From Pseudomonas botevensis (lineage in GTDB: Bacteria > Pseudomonadota > Gammaproteobacteria > Pseudomonadales > Pseudomonadaceae), in assembly GCF_019145475.1 (NCBI RefSeq), contig NZ_JAHTKI010000009.1:1-64000 (forward strand): DNA of 64,000 nt, read 5' to 3'. The notes beneath the pieces were generated by a model, which searched no databases, was not told the origin of the DNA, and saw nothing but the letters and a program-made list of their open reading frames with translations. This document shows, piece by piece, positions 31,177 through 42,694 of the stretch (position 1 is its first letter; the number at the start of each line of letters is the position of its first letter). The translations under genes were made by a program, and so were the position numbers.

Positions 31177-33099
31177 ATGACCCTGCTCAAATTCAGCGAT
31201 GTGTCCCTTGCATTCGGCGCGATGCCGTTGTTGGACAAGGTGTCCTGGCAGATCGCCCGTGGTGAGCGGGTGTGCATCATCGGTCGCAACGGCACTGGCA
31301 AGTCCAGCATGATGAAACTGGTCAAGGGCGACCAGAAGCCTGACGACGGCGCGGTGTGGCGTGCCCCCGGTCTGAAAATCGGCGAATTGCCCCAGGAATT
31401 GCCGGTGGCCGACGAACGGACCGTGTTCGACGTGGTCGCTGAAGGCCTGGACGGCGTCGGCGCATTGCTCGCCGAATACCATCACTTGAGCCAGAACATC
31501 GTCACCGACGCCGATCTGGAAAAACTGATGCACGTTCAGCACGACCTTGAAGCCCGTGACGGCTGGCGTCTGCAAACCCTCGTCGACAGCACCCTGAGCC
31601 GCCTGCAACTGCCGGCCGACAAGACCCTCGCCGAGTTGTCCGGCGGCTGGCGTCGTCGCGTGCTGCTGGCACAGGCGTTGGTGTCCGAACCCGATCTGCT
31701 GCTGCTCGACGAGCCAACCAACCACCTGGACATCGGTGCGATCGCCTGGCTCGAAGAAGCGCTGAAGGATTTCCAGGGCGCCGTGCTGTTCATCACGCAC
31801 GACCGTTCTTTCCTGCAAAACCTCGCCACCCGCATTCTTGAACTGGACCGCGGCGGCCTGATCGACTGGAACGGCGACTACGCCAGCTTCCTGGTGCATA
31901 AAGAAGCCGCGCTGGCCGCTGAGGAAACCGCCAACGCGCTGTTCGACAAGCGTCTGGCCCAGGAAGAAGTGTGGATCCGCCAGGGCATCAAGGCCCGTCG
32001 CACCCGTAACGAAGGCCGCGTGCGCGCCCTGAAAGCCTTGCGCGTCGAACGCAGCGAGCGCCGTGAACGCACCGGCAAGGCCAACATTCAGCTGGAAACC
32101 GCCGAGAAGTCCGGCAAACAGGTGATGGTGCTGGAAAACGTCAGCTTCGCTCACCCGGGCGGCCCGTTCCTGATCCGCGATTTCTCCATGGTGCTGCAAC
32201 GCGGCGACCGCATCGGTCTGCTCGGCGCCAACGGTACTGGCAAGACCACCCTGCTGAAACTGATGCTCAGCGGTCTGCAGCCGACCAGCGGCACGGTGGA
32301 AGAGGGCACCAAGATCGACGTGGCCTATTTCGACCAGTTGCGCCATCAACTGGAACTGGAAAAAACCGTGATCGACAACGTGGCCGAAGGTCGCGACTTC
32401 ATCGAAATCGACGGCCAGAACCGCCATGTCCTGAGCTACCTCGGCGACTTCCTGTTCAGCCCGCAGCGCGCCCGCACGCCGGTCAAGGCGTTGTCCGGTG
32501 GCGAGCGTGCGCGTCTGTTGCTGGCCAAACTGTTCAGCAAGCCGGCAAACCTGCTGGTGCTCGACGAACCGACCAACGACCTCGATGTGGAAACCCTCGA
32601 ACTGCTCGAAGAAGTGCTGCTGACCTTCAGCGGCACTGTGCTGATGGTCAGCCACGACCGGGCATTCCTCGACAACGTGGTCACCAGCACCCTGGTTTTC
32701 GAAGGCGAAGGCAAGGTGCGCGAGTACGTTGGCGGTTATCAGGACTGGATCCGTCAGGGCGGTTCGCCGCGCCTGTTGGGCGTGACCGAAAGCAAGTCCG
32801 GCAAAGCCGACTTGAACTCGGCGGTGGTGACCGCTGAGCCAGCTCCGGTGGCGGCGCCTGCTGCGGCGGCGCCGGCGGCCAAGAAGAAGCTGAGCTACAA
32901 GCTGCAGCGCGAACTGGAAGCCCTGCCGGGTGACATCGACGCCAAGGAGCAGCAGATCGCCGCTGTCGAAGCTGAAATGGCCGAGGCCGGTTTCTATCAG
33001 CGTCCGCCGGCCGAGACAGCCAAGGTCATCGCAACGCTTGAGCAGATGCAAGCCGAGCTGGACGCCCTGGTGGAGCGCTGGGCCGAACTGGATGCCTGA
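31177..33099 (+). CDS. uup: ABC-F family ATPase, Uup-like
   Basis: A 640-residue soluble protein with two ABC ATPase domains, Walker A motifs GRNGTGKSS and GANGTGKTT, signature motifs LSGGW and LSGGE, and no membrane helix. The linker between domains and the C-terminal coiled coil (about 570-640, after an Ala/Pro-rich spacer) match Uup rather than EttA. ABC-F proteins act on ribosomes or branched DNA. The ATG at 31177 follows TTGGAGAAG. A TAGAAT box at 31146-31151 may be its -10 element. Confidence 0.92.
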   Translation: MTLLKFSDVSLAFGAMPLLDKVSWQIARGERVCIIGRNGTGKSSMMKLVKGDQKPDDGAVWRAPGLKIGELPQELPVADERTVFDVVAEGLDGVGALLAEYHHLSQNIVTDADLEKLMHVQHDLEARDGWRLQTLVDSTLSRLQLPADKTLAELSGGWRRRVLLAQALVSEPDLLLLDEPTNHLDIGAIAWLEEALKDFQGAVLFITHDRSFLQNLATRILELDRGGLIDWNGDYASFLVHKEAALAAEETANALFDKRLAQEEVWIRQGIKARRTRNEGRVRALKALRVERSERRERTGKANIQLETAEKSGKQVMVLENVSFAHPGGPFLIRDFSMVLQRGDRIGLLGANGTGKTTLLKLMLSGLQPTSGTVEEGTKIDVAYFDQLRHQLELEKTVIDNVAEGRDFIEIDGQNRHVLSYLGDFLFSPQRARTPVKALSGGERARLLLAKLFSKPANLLVLDEPTNDLDVETLELLEEVLLTFSGTVLMVSHDRAFLDNVVTSTLVFEGEGKVREYVGGYQDWIRQGGSPRLLGVTESKSGKADLNSAVVTAEPAPVAAPAAAAPAAKKKLSYKLQRELEALPGDIDAKEQQIAAVEAEMAEAGFYQRPPAETAKVIATLEQMQAELDALVERWAELDA

Positions 33100-33114
33100 T
33101 TGGCTCCCGTCGTG

Positions 33115-33151
33115 AAAAAGCCCGGCTCATTTGCGTGAGGCCGGGCTTTTT
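33115..33151. terminator. Bidirectional terminator between uup and usp
   Basis: AAAAAGCCCGGC (33115-33126) and GCCGGGCTTTTT (33140-33151) pair around a 13-base loop, giving T-tracts on both strands. Confidence 0.92.
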
Positions 33152-33167
33152 GTAGGTGCTTGAAGGG

Positions 33168-33605
33168 CTAGCGTTTTACCAGATGCACCGCCAGCACATC
33201 ACAAGGCGCGCCATGCAGCACATCGTTGGCGGTCGAACCCAGCAGTAGCGCCAGGCCATGCCGGCCATGGCTGCCGACCACGATCAGGTCGCATTGCTGC
33301 TCCTTGGCGAAGTGGTGGATTTCCTGGCGCGGCTGGCCGTAGGTCAGGTGGCAATTGGCGCCTTCGAGTTCGTTGTACTTGTGCTTCAGGCGCTCGAGAC
33401 GCTCCTTGGCCTGATCGAACTGCTGCTGTTGCAGTTGTGACAGATCCATTGGTACGTCACCCCCGAAGGCCATGGCCATCGGTTCGACAATATGCACCAG
33501 CGACAGCTTGGCGCCATTGCTCACCGACAGCTCTCGGGCGCGGTGAATCACAGGGTCGCACTCTTCGGTCAGATCTACGGCGACCAGGATATGGTGGTAG
33601 GGCAT
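33168..33605 (-). CDS. Universal stress protein, UspA family
   Basis: A 145-residue single-domain protein. The start MPYHHILVAVDLTEECD and the nucleotide-binding pattern GSHGRHGLALLLGSTANDVL match ATP-binding UspA-type members. The ATG at 33605 has an AGGAGG site, so the longer in-frame start was rejected. Such proteins support survival in starvation or low oxygen; the specific role is not known. It diverges from the next gene. Confidence 0.9.
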   Translation of the reverse strand: MPYHHILVAVDLTEECDPVIHRARELSVSNGAKLSLVHIVEPMAMAFGGDVPMDLSQLQQQQFDQAKERLERLKHKYNELEGANCHLTYGQPRQEIHHFAKEQQCDLIVVGSHGRHGLALLLGSTANDVLHGAPCDVLAVHLVKR

Positions 33606-33708
33606 GAGGTGCTCCTCCTGAGGTTTCAATATTGTTAAGTATGGCTGGTTTCAAGCGCATTGGTTCCAAAGTGACACAATGGGCTCATCTAAAATCGGGA
33701 GTAGAGAT

Positions 33709-34146
33709 ATGACGGTCTGGTTGGTGGTGTCAATCCTGCTGGTGGTCTTGAGTCCGCTGGCGTGGTTGCGACCGTCGCGTGTGCAGAGTGGACGAATGGC
33801 CCTGCGCATGGAGGCCAGGCGCCTTGGCCTGGCCATGCAACTGGCCCCTCAGGAGTGGCCGCACTGGCTGGCGCCAGAGCCGCCGAACCCGTGCGCGCAA
33901 TACCATCGTCCACGACGCGGCAAGCAGCCGGCATGCTGGACGTACTGGCAGAAGTCGCCGGGTGTGTGGGTCAATCAGTGGCAGGAAGTGTGTGAGGATC
34001 CGCTGCTGGTCAATCATTTCGAAAAATTGCCGGGCAACGTTTTCAAGATCGAAGCGGACAAACAGATGATTGCTCTTTACTGGGGCGAGAAGGGCGAAGC
34101 GACAGTTTTGCACGACATAGACGCCACGCTGAAAGCGCTGGCATGA
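33709..34146 (+). CDS. Membrane-anchored protein of unknown function
   Basis: A 145-residue protein with one N-terminal membrane helix (about 2-21, VWLVVSILLVVLSPLAWL), then a basic segment and a soluble domain with three cysteines and several tryptophans (PACWTYWQKSPGVWVNQWQE). The position matches the hypothetical gene between usp and fadB in other pseudomonads. The ATG at 33709 has GGGAG upstream. No function was recognised. Confidence 0.8.
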   Translation: MTVWLVVSILLVVLSPLAWLRPSRVQSGRMALRMEARRLGLAMQLAPQEWPHWLAPEPPNPCAQYHRPRRGKQPACWTYWQKSPGVWVNQWQEVCEDPLLVNHFEKLPGNVFKIEADKQMIALYWGEKGEATVLHDIDATLKALA

Positions 34147-34198
34147 CTCGCGGACTTTTCGCGCTGCAACGGTGCGAAACGTCCGGCAGACGAGCAAT

Positions 34199-34225
34199 AA
34201 AAAGCCCGACATGCTTCATCGGGCG
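34199..34225 (-). terminator. Minus-strand terminator with no known minus-strand gene
   Basis: On the minus strand GCCCGATG and CATGTCGGGC pair, followed by TTTTTATT. On the plus strand there is no T-tract, so it does not end the gene before it. No minus-strand gene lies upstream of it before lexA-sulA, so it may end an unlabelled RNA from 34226-34500. Confidence 0.6.
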
Positions 34226-34507
34226 GGATTGGCCAGGCAGGCCGGTAAATTTTTGCGCAGTGATCGGTTTCGGTCGGGCAGCAAAAGCGCGCCTGTTTTG
34301 CCCCGTAGTCCAGCCAGCGTAGCCTTTTAAACAGGGCGCGCCGTGAATTAGGGCGAATTTTCTAACAATTGATTCTATGAATGGCTTTCCATGCAACGGC
34401 GGGTTGCTGGCCTTTGTCTTACGGAAATGACTGCAAGGTCGCATTTCAACCCCTATTTCGGGCGATTGACAATTGTCGGAAATTCCGTGAAGGTGACATA
34501 CCCAAAT

Positions 34508-34521
34508 CAAACGGGCGTATG
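34508..34521. promoter_or_regulatory. Possible PsrA operator before fadB
   Basis: CAAAC-GGGC-GTATG differs by one base from the PsrA box pattern (G/C)AAAC-N2-4-GTTT(G/C). GTTTG also occurs at 34529-34533. The site overlaps a possible -10 TATGAA (34519-34524). PsrA is known to repress fadBA-type operons in P. aeruginosa. The rest of 34147-34684 contains no ORF that looks coding. Confidence 0.5.
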
Positions 34522-34684
34522 AATTGAGCGTTTGTATTGCAGAACGCTCCTACAGAATCCCGACTATCGCGTTGGCGGGTGTGCCGGGTGGATTGGCGTC
34601 AGCATCGACGAAAAAGCGTCCTGCCGAGTCATTCGCCTGCGTCCGACGTGTACTGTTCAGCTTCCATATCGTGGAGATCAGTTG

Positions 34685-36832
34685 ATGATTTACGAAGGTA
34701 AAGCCATCACGGTTAAAGCTCTTGAAAGTGGCATCGTCGAACTGAAGTTCGACCTCAAGGGTGAGTCCGTCAACAAGTTCAACCGTCTTACCCTGAACGA
34801 GCTGCGTCAGGCCGTAGACATCATCAAGGCAGATGCTTCGATCAAGGGCGTGATCGTCAGCAGTGGCAAGGACGTATTCATCGTCGGCGCCGACATCACC
34901 GAATTTGTCGACAACTTCAAGCTGCCGGATGCCGAGCTGGTTGCTGGCAATCTCGAAGCCAACAAGATCTTCAGCGATTTCGAAGACCTCAACGTTCCGA
35001 CCGTAGCCGCGATCAACGGTATCGCCCTGGGTGGCGGTCTGGAAATGTGCCTGGCGGCGGACTACCGCGTCATGTCCACCAAGGCCAAGATCGGCCTGCC
35101 GGAAGTCAAGCTGGGCATCTACCCTGGCTTCGGCGGGACCGTGCGTCTGCCGCGTCTGATCGGTGCCGATAACGCCATCGAGTGGATTGCCGCCGGCAAG
35201 GAAAACCGTCCCGAAGACGCGCTGAAAGTCGGCGCAGTCGACGCCGTGGTTGCTCCAGAGAAGCTGCAGGACGCTGCCCTTGAACTGATCAAGCGCGCCA
35301 TTTCCGGCGAGTTCGACTACAAGGCCAAGCGCCAGCCGAAACTGGAAAAACTCAAGCTCAACGCCATCGAGCAGATGATGGCTTTCGAAACCGCCAAAGG
35401 TTTCGTGGCTGGCCAGGCGGGTCCGAACTACCCGGCACCGGTCGAAGCGATCAAGACCATCCAGAAAGCCGCGAACTTCGGTCGTGACAAGGCTCTGGAA
35501 GTCGAAGCCGCCGGTTTTGTGAAACTGGCCAAGACGTCGGCCGCACAGAGCCTGATCGGCCTGTTCCTGAACGATCAGGAACTGAAGAAAAAGGCCAAGG
35601 CCTACGACGAAATCGCCCAAGACGTGAAGCAGGCCGCCGTTCTGGGCGCCGGTATCATGGGTGGCGGTATCGCCTATCAGTCGGCGTCCAAAGGCACGCC
35701 GATCCTGATGAAGGACATCAACGAGCACGGTATCGAGCAGGGTCTGGCCGAAGCCGCCAAGTTGCTGGTTGGCCGCGTTGACAAGGGCCGCATGACCGCC
35801 GCGAAAATGGCTGAAGTGCTCAACGGCATTCGTCCTACGCTGTCCTACGGCGATTTCGGTCATGTTGACCTGGTCGTGGAAGCGGTCGTCGAGAACCCGA
35901 AGGTCAAGCAAGCCGTTCTGGCCGAAGTCGAAGACAAGGTCAAAGAGGACACCATCCTCGCGTCCAACACCTCGACCATTTCCATCAGCCTGCTGGCCAA
36001 GGCCCTCAAGCGTCCGGAAAACTTCGTCGGCATGCACTTCTTCAACCCGGTACACATGATGCCGCTGGTGGAGGTGATCCGTGGCGAGAAGTCCAGTGAA
36101 CTGGCCATCGCCACCACCGTTGCCTACGCCAAGAAAATGGGCAAGAACCCGATCGTCGTCAACGACTGCCCGGGCTTCCTGGTCAACCGCGTGCTGTTCC
36201 CGTACTTCGGCGGTTTCGCCAAACTGGTCAGCGCCGGTGTGGACTTCGTCCGTATCGACAAGGTCATGGAAAAGTTCGGCTGGCCGATGGGGCCTGCGTA
36301 CCTGATGGACGTGGTCGGTATCGACACCGGCCACCACGGTCGTGACGTCATGGCCGAAGGTTTCCCTGATCGCATGAAAGACGATCGTCGTTCGGCTGTG
36401 GACGTGCTTTACGAAGCCAAGCGTCTGGGTCAGAAAAACGGCAAGGGTTTCTACGCCTACGAGGCGGACAAGAAGGGCAAGCAGAAGAAAGTCGCCGATC
36501 CGTCGGTGCTGGAAGTGCTCAAGCCGATTGTCTACGAGCAGCGCGAAGTCACTGACGAAGACATCATCAACTGGCTGATGATCCCGCTGTGCCTGGAAAC
36601 CGTGCGTTGCCTGGAAGACGGCATCGTCGAAACCGCCGCCGAAGCCGACATGGGTCTGGTCTACGGTATTGGTTTCCCTCCATTCCGTGGCGGTGCGCTG
36701 CGCTACATCGACTCGATCGGTGTTGCCGAGTTCGTTGCCCTGGCCGACCAGTACGCTGATTTGGGCGCGCTGTACCACCCGACCGCGAAGCTGCGCGAAA
36801 TGGCCAAGAACGGCCAGAGCTTCTTCGGTTAA
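34685..36832 (+). CDS. fadB: Fatty acid oxidation complex alpha subunit
   Basis: A 715-residue bifunctional enzyme: enoyl-CoA hydratase/isomerase in the N-terminal third (oxyanion motif [20 protein letters not shown]) and L-3-hydroxyacyl-CoA dehydrogenase in the remainder (NAD motif [16 protein letters not shown] near residue 318, then [14 protein letters not shown]). It forms an alpha2-beta2 complex with FadA. The ATG at 34685 gives the normal family length and has a GGAG site; the 51-codon upstream extension has none. fadA starts 29 bases after its stop, in one operon. Confidence 0.97.
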   Translation: MIYEGKAITVKALESGIVELKFDLKGESVNKFNRLTLNELRQAVDIIKADASIKGVIVSSGKDVFIVGADITEFVDNFKLPDAELVAGNLEANKIFSDFEDLNVPTVAAINGIALGGGLEMCLAADYRVMSTKAKIGLPEVKLGIYPGFGGTVRLPRLIGADNAIEWIAAGKENRPEDALKVGAVDAVVAPEKLQDAALELIKRAISGEFDYKAKRQPKLEKLKLNAIEQMMAFETAKGFVAGQAGPNYPAPVEAIKTIQKAANFGRDKALEVEAAGFVKLAKTSAAQSLIGLFLNDQELKKKAKAYDEIAQDVKQAAVLGAGIMGGGIAYQSASKGTPILMKDINEHGIEQGLAEAAKLLVGRVDKGRMTAAKMAEVLNGIRPTLSYGDFGHVDLVVEAVVENPKVKQAVLAEVEDKVKEDTILASNTSTISISLLAKALKRPENFVGMHFFNPVHMMPLVEVIRGEKSSELAIATTVAYAKKMGKNPIVVNDCPGFLVNRVLFPYFGGFAKLVSAGVDFVRIDKVMEKFGWPMGPAYLMDVVGIDTGHHGRDVMAEGFPDRMKDDRRSAVDVLYEAKRLGQKNGKGFYAYEADKKGKQKKVADPSVLEVLKPIVYEQREVTDEDIINWLMIPLCLETVRCLEDGIVETAAEADMGLVYGIGFPPFRGGALRYIDSIGVAEFVALADQYADLGALYHPTAKLREMAKNGQSFFG

Positions 36833-36846
36833 GCGCCCCCAACTAG

Positions 36847-38037
<1,191 letters not shown>

Positions 38038-38055
38038 GCGTCTCGTCGATGGAAG

Positions 38056-38085
38056 CCGGGGCCAAGTGCCCCGGTTTTTGTTTTT
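38056..38085 (+). terminator. Terminator of the fadBA operon
   Basis: CCGGGGC (38056-38062) and GCCCCGG (38068-38074) are followed by TTTTTGTTTTT. Confidence 0.92.
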
Positions 38086-38136
38086 GCGGGTTTATTTTGT
38101 TTTTATTTTGAAAAAAAATTGAGAGAGGGCCGAAGC

Positions 38137-38373
38137 ATGCCGATACAACCTGGGCTCTACCAACATTACAAAGGTCCGCAGTACCGCGTATTCAGTGTCG
38201 CGCGGCACTCCGAGACGGAAGAGGAAGTGGTCTTTTACCAAGCCCTGTATGGCGAATACGGCTTCTGGGTTCGCCCCTTGAGCATGTTTCTGGAGTCGGT
38301 CGAGGTTGACGGCGAGCAGGTGCCACGCTTTGCTTTGGTGCAGGCCGAACCGAACCTTTTTTCCAAGCCATAG
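38137..38373 (+). CDS. DUF1653 family protein
   Basis: A 78-residue soluble protein of the DUF1653 family, shown by the opening PGLYQHYKGPQYRVFSVARH and the FWVRPLSMFLE segment. Its role is unknown. The ATG at 38137 was used because the family starts close to MPIQPGLY; an in-frame start six codons upstream also exists. It lies between fadA and topA. Confidence 0.85.
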   Translation: MPIQPGLYQHYKGPQYRVFSVARHSETEEEVVFYQALYGEYGFWVRPLSMFLESVEVDGEQVPRFALVQAEPNLFSKP

Positions 38374-38398
38374 GGCGAGTACGCGCAGAACCCTGCGC

Positions 38399-38427
38399 TT
38401 GACCTCACCTTGTAGCCACTATATATA
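38399..38427 (+). promoter_or_regulatory. Sigma-70-type promoter of topA
   Basis: TTGACC (38399-38404) and TATATA (38422-38427) are 17 bases apart. The start site would be near 38434, giving a leader of about 54 bases. Confidence 0.65.
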
Positions 38428-38487
38428 GCGGTGCCGCGTCAGGCGCCAACCGCCTTTCACTTTTAGAATTCAGGAATTTTCTGATCC

Positions 38488-41115
38488 ATGGGCAAATCGC
38501 TGGTCATTGTGGAATCCCCGGCTAAGGCCAAGACCATCAACAAGTATCTGGGCAACCAATACGTGGTGAAGTCGAGTATCGGCCATATCCGAGACCTGCC
38601 CACCAGCGGTTCGGCTAGCGCCAGCAAAGAGCCTGCCGCCAAGCGCGGCAAGGCCGCCGCAGGCGAAGGTCCCGCGCTCACGCCGAAAGAAAAGGCGCGC
38701 AAGCAGCTCGTTTCGCGCATGGGTGTCGATCCCGATCATGGCTGGAAAGCCAAGTACGAGATCCTCCCGGGCAAGGAAAAGGTCATCGAAGAGCTGCGCC
38801 GGCTCGCCAAGGATGCTGACACCATCTATCTCGCAACCGACTTGGATCGCGAGGGGGAAGCCATTGCCTGGCACCTGCGCGAAGCCATCGGTGGTGACGA
38901 CAGCCGCTACAAGCGCGTGGTGTTCAACGAAATCACCAAGAAGGCGATTCAGGAAGCGTTCTCCGAGCCGGGCGAGCTGGACATCGACCGCGTCAACGCC
39001 CAGCAGGCGCGCCGTTTTCTCGACCGTGTCGTCGGCTACATGGTTTCGCCGCTGCTGTGGGCCAAGATTGCCCGTGGTCTGTCCGCCGGTCGTGTGCAAT
39101 CGGTTGCCGTGAAACTGGTGGTTGAGCGTGAGCGTGAAATTCGTGCGTTCAACCCGGAAGAGTACTGGGAAGTGCATGCCGATCTCGGCAGCGCCAAAGG
39201 TTCGACCGTGCGTTTCGAAGTGGCCCGTGAAAAAGGCGAAGCCTTCAAGCCGCTCAACGAAACCCAGGCCATGGCCGCGCTGGAGAAGCTCAAGTCTTCC
39301 AGCTACAGCATCGCCAAGCGCGAAGACAAACCGACCAGCAGCAAGCCGTCGGCACCGTTCATCACTTCCACGCTGCAACAGGCCGCCAGCAACCGCTTGG
39401 GCTTTGGCGTGAAGAAAACCATGATGATGGCCCAGCGTCTGTATGAAGCCGGCTACATCACGTATATGCGTACCGACTCGACCAACCTCTCGGCCGATGC
39501 CGTGGCGATGGCGCGTACCTACATCGAAAGCGAGTTCGGCAAGAAGTACCTGCCGGAAGCGCCAAACGTCTACAGCAGCAAGGAAGGCGCACAAGAGGCT
39601 CACGAAGCGATTCGTCCGTCCGACGCCAACACCATTCCGAGCAAGCTGTCGGGCATGGAGCGCGACGCTGAGCGCCTCTACGAGCTGATCTGGCGCCAGT
39701 TCCTGGCTTGCCAGATGCTGCCGGCGCAATACCTGTCGACCACCGTCAGTGTGGCCGCTGGCGACTTCGAGCTGCGCGCCAAGGGCCGTATCTTGAAGTT
39801 CGACGGTTACACCCGCGTTCTGCCGCAAATCGCCAAGCCGGGCGATGACGACGTGCTGCCAGACATGGCGCAGGGCGACGTGATGAAGCTGATCAAGCTC
39901 GATCCGTCCCAGCACTTCACCAAGCCGCCGGCCCGTTACTCGGAAGCCAGCCTGGTTAAAGAGATGGAAAAGCGTGGTATCGGTCGTCCTTCGACCTACG
40001 CCGCGATCATCTCGACCATTCAGGATCGCGGATACGTGACGCTGCACAACCGTCGTTTCTATTCGGAAAAGATGGGCGATATCGTCACCGAGCGTCTGTC
40101 AGAGAGCTTCTCCAATCTCATGGACTACGGCTTCACCGCCGGCATGGAAGAGAACCTCGATGACGTGGCCCAGGGCGAGCGCGACTGGAAAAACGTGCTG
40201 GACGAGTTCTACGGCGACTTCAAGAAGAAGCTCGAAGTAGCGGAAAACCCGGACGACGGCATGCGTGCCAACCAGCCGGTGATGACCGATATTCCGTGCA
40301 CGACTTGCGGTCGTCCCATGCAGATTCGTACCGCGTCGACTGGCGTATTCCTTGGCTGCTCGGGTTACAGCCTGCCACCGAAAGAGCGTTGCAAGGCGAC
40401 CGTCAACCTGGTGCCGGGCGACGAAATCGCTGCGGACGACGAGGGTGAGTCGGAATCCCTGGTGCTGCGTGGCAAGCACCGCTGCCCGATCTGCAGCACG
40501 GCGATGGATGCTTACCTGCTCGACGAGAAGCGCAAGCTGCACATCTGCGGTAACAACCCGGATTGTGCCGGCTACGAAATCGAAGAGGGCAGCTACCGGA
40601 TCAAGGGCTACGAAGGCCCGAGCCTGGAATGCGACAAGTGCGGCAGCGAGATGCAGCTCAAGACTGGTCGCTTCGGCAAGTTCTTCGGTTGCACCAACCC
40701 GACCTGCAAGAACACCCGCAAATTGCTCAAGAGTGGTGACGCGGCGCCACCGAAGATGGATCCGGTGAAGATGCCGGAGCTGAAGTGCGAAAAGGTCAAT
40801 GACACGTACATCCTGCGTGACGGCGCGTCCGGCCTGTTCCTGGCAGCCAGTCAGTTCCCGAAAAACCGCGAGACCCGTGCTCCGCTGGTGATCGAGATTC
40901 TGCCGCACAAGGACGAAATCGATCCGAAGTATCATTTCCTCTGTGACGCACCGCAGAAGGATCCTGATGGCTTGCCGGCGGTGATCCGTTACAGCCGCAA
41001 GACCAAGGAGCAGTACGTCCAGACCGAAGTCGACGGCAAGCCGACTGGCTGGAAGGCGTTCTTTGACGGTGGCAAGTGGACCGTTGAGGACAAGCGTCCG
41101 GCGGCGAAGGCTTAA
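38488..41115 (+). CDS. topA: DNA topoisomerase I
   Basis: An 875-residue type IA topoisomerase that relaxes negative supercoils. The TOPRIM domain opens with [12 protein letters not shown], and the acidic [13 protein letters not shown] motif follows near residue 120. The active-site tyrosine is Tyr326 in [10 protein letters not shown]. The C terminus carries three zinc-ribbon units with Cys pairs (CTTC, CPIC and CDKC as first pairs). An insert rich in Ala, Lys and Gly near residues 40-75 is normal for pseudomonads. It ends at a strong terminator. Confidence 0.97.
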   Translation: MGKSLVIVESPAKAKTINKYLGNQYVVKSSIGHIRDLPTSGSASASKEPAAKRGKAAAGEGPALTPKEKARKQLVSRMGVDPDHGWKAKYEILPGKEKVIEELRRLAKDADTIYLATDLDREGEAIAWHLREAIGGDDSRYKRVVFNEITKKAIQEAFSEPGELDIDRVNAQQARRFLDRVVGYMVSPLLWAKIARGLSAGRVQSVAVKLVVEREREIRAFNPEEYWEVHADLGSAKGSTVRFEVAREKGEAFKPLNETQAMAALEKLKSSSYSIAKREDKPTSSKPSAPFITSTLQQAASNRLGFGVKKTMMMAQRLYEAGYITYMRTDSTNLSADAVAMARTYIESEFGKKYLPEAPNVYSSKEGAQEAHEAIRPSDANTIPSKLSGMERDAERLYELIWRQFLACQMLPAQYLSTTVSVAAGDFELRAKGRILKFDGYTRVLPQIAKPGDDDVLPDMAQGDVMKLIKLDPSQHFTKPPARYSEASLVKEMEKRGIGRPSTYAAIISTIQDRGYVTLHNRRFYSEKMGDIVTERLSESFSNLMDYGFTAGMEENLDDVAQGERDWKNVLDEFYGDFKKKLEVAENPDDGMRANQPVMTDIPCTTCGRPMQIRTASTGVFLGCSGYSLPPKERCKATVNLVPGDEIAADDEGESESLVLRGKHRCPICSTAMDAYLLDEKRKLHICGNNPDCAGYEIEEGSYRIKGYEGPSLECDKCGSEMQLKTGRFGKFFGCTNPTCKNTRKLLKSGDAAPPKMDPVKMPELKCEKVNDTYILRDGASGLFLAASQFPKNRETRAPLVIEILPHKDEIDPKYHFLCDAPQKDPDGLPAVIRYSRKTKEQYVQTEVDGKPTGWKAFFDGGKWTVEDKRPAAKA

Positions 41116-41132
41116 CGAGGCGTTCGTACTGA

Positions 41133-41170
41133 AAAGGCCGCATGAAACTTTCGGGTTTCATGCGGCCTTT
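41133..41170. terminator. Terminator after topA
   Basis: AAAGGCCGCATGAAAC and its exact complement form a 16-bp stem with a 6-base loop, followed by CTGTTTT. Confidence 0.9.
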
Positions 41171-41256
41171 CTGTTTTGGGCTTGCGGTGGGATCGGCTGA
41201 TCCATGACACTGTCCGGCCTGTGTGAAGCAATTATTTCGTTGTGGAGAGCGCCGTC

Positions 41257-41781
41257 ATGGCTCAAGAACTCTATACCCGTACCAATCAGAAGATCTATTT
41301 CGCTGGCTTGTCGCTGGAAGCCCTAGCAAGAGCCGAAGAGGGGCGGGCGATGAATGCTCTGGCACTGATTCAGGCCGGGCGCGAGTCGGCGCTGTTTCAT
41401 CTGTATGGTGCGTTGTTGGGGCTTTGCCATGAAATTGCCGGGTTTTACCGACTGCCCGAGGCCAATGCACAGCGGGCTGAAGCGCTGTTGACCCGTGAGT
41501 TGCTGGAGTCGATCGCGATTCCGGAACTGGCTGAGATGATTGAGCTGGCTGGGAATCCGGAAACCTGGCTGGCCAAACTGTTGGCGGCGCATTCGGCGAT
41601 GTTTCAGCCTCCGCGAGTGCCTCACAAGCCTAAAGGCGACGTGACGCAACCGCTGATTCAGGCAGTGAATCTGGATGAGGAAGAGGCGCCGCAAGAGCTG
41701 AGTCGCCAGGAGTTGGAAGTGTGGCGGCAAAACCTCAAGAGTCTGGCGATTCGCTTTCGCGACGGCCTGAACGAATGCTGA
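41257..41781 (+). CDS. DUF6586-like protein, unknown function
   Basis: A 174-residue, mainly helical soluble protein (MAQELYTRTNQKIYFAGLSL...). It matches the hypothetical gene next to topA in other pseudomonads and resembles DUF6586. It has no membrane segment or catalytic motif. The ATG at 41257 has GGAGAG upstream; an ATG five codons earlier overlaps that site. Confidence 0.75.
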   Translation: MAQELYTRTNQKIYFAGLSLEALARAEEGRAMNALALIQAGRESALFHLYGALLGLCHEIAGFYRLPEANAQRAEALLTRELLESIAIPELAEMIELAGNPETWLAKLLAAHSAMFQPPRVPHKPKGDVTQPLIQAVNLDEEEAPQELSRQELEVWRQNLKSLAIRFRDGLNEC

Positions 41782-41887
41782 ACGGGTTCGGGGTGATGGC
41801 AATCTGAAACATGCTGCTGGTCAAGATCCCGAGCGAAGCCTGAACGATGTCTATATAATCCCTGCCTTTCGTGGAGAACAGACCCCT

Positions 41888-42121
41888 ATGCCAACGTCCT
41901 TTCTAGAAATTGTCGAGTTACCAGACGGCCGTATCGAGCTGCGCAGGGCCGAGGACGAGGGTTCTTTGGTTACTCTGGATTTCTCCGAGGATGCCAAGGC
42001 GTTCCTGCAGGGTCAGCATGTGGAAATCGCCAAGGCGATGCTCAGTGTCGGCGTCCAGATGGCAGGTCGCATGGTTGAGGGCGAGTTTGACAAGGATGAG
42101 GGGCAGCGGGTTCTTCATTGA
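41888..42121 (+). CDS. Small conserved protein of unknown function
   Basis: A 77-residue soluble acidic protein (MPTSFLEIVELPDGRIELRR...). A TATAAT box at 41855-41860 and a GTGGAGA site before the ATG support expression. It occupies the place of a conserved small gene between topA and sulA in pseudomonads. No function was recognised. Confidence 0.75.
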   Translation: MPTSFLEIVELPDGRIELRRAEDEGSLVTLDFSEDAKAFLQGQHVEIAKAMLSVGVQMAGRMVEGEFDKDEGQRVLH

Positions 42122-42210
42122 TCCCGGCTCAGTCGTTACCGCATCAGATCGGCTTCTCTGTCCCTGGAGAAGCCCTGCGCTTCACACAGCGCGCGTTACG
42201 TACAAGTGAA

Positions 42211-42684
42211 TCAACCCAAGCGAATATTCAGGCTCTGCGCATCGCCGATGCGTGCGGCGCTGACCAGTTGTTGCCGCGAACTTGTGTTCAGAGGGTTGAG
42301 CCAAGTGACGACAGTGTGGCTGCGCCCCAGGCGCAATGCTTCGCAGGCCAGTTGCTGAGCACTTTGAGTGCCGCGCGGTTGCAACAGCAGAATGCGCTCC
42401 CTGTTCAGGCCGGCCTCCCGCAGCCAGGTCTGGGTGAGGCTGGCAGGTGGGGCGATCAAGGTCAGCCATCGCGCATCCTGATCCTCACTCAATTCGCGAA
42501 GAATGGGCGCCAGCAGGCTCAGACAGTTCCCGGCCGCACCACGCAATGACAGTTCGCTGAAGACTTCGGGTTGTGCATTCCAGGAGCGCTCGACCACGTC
42601 GTTGAGGATCGGGGCCAATGGCTGCGCCAGAAACGCATCGAATAACGGCAATTGTGTTTGCTGAGGTGCGTGTGGGAACTGCAT
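42211..42684 (-). CDS. sulA: SOS cell division inhibitor SulA
   Basis: A 157-residue protein of the SulA family, which binds FtsZ to halt division during DNA damage. The core RWLTLIAPPASLTQTWLREAGL and the later SHTVVTWLNPL match the RecA-like SulA fold. The ATG at 42684 follows AAAGGAGG. It starts ten bases after lexA and shares its transcript, so it falls under LexA control. Confidence 0.88.
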   Translation of the reverse strand: MQFPHAPQQTQLPLFDAFLAQPLAPILNDVVERSWNAQPEVFSELSLRGAAGNCLSLLAPILRELSEDQDARWLTLIAPPASLTQTWLREAGLNRERILLLQPRGTQSAQQLACEALRLGRSHTVVTWLNPLNTSSRQQLVSAARIGDAQSLNIRLG

Positions 42685-42694
42685 GGAGCCTCCT

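Noticed and set aside
34043-34510. Minus-strand open frame of 155 codons upstream of fadB
   Set aside because: It reads through the minus-strand terminator at 34199-34225 and shows no family resemblance, so an RNA is more likely than a protein.
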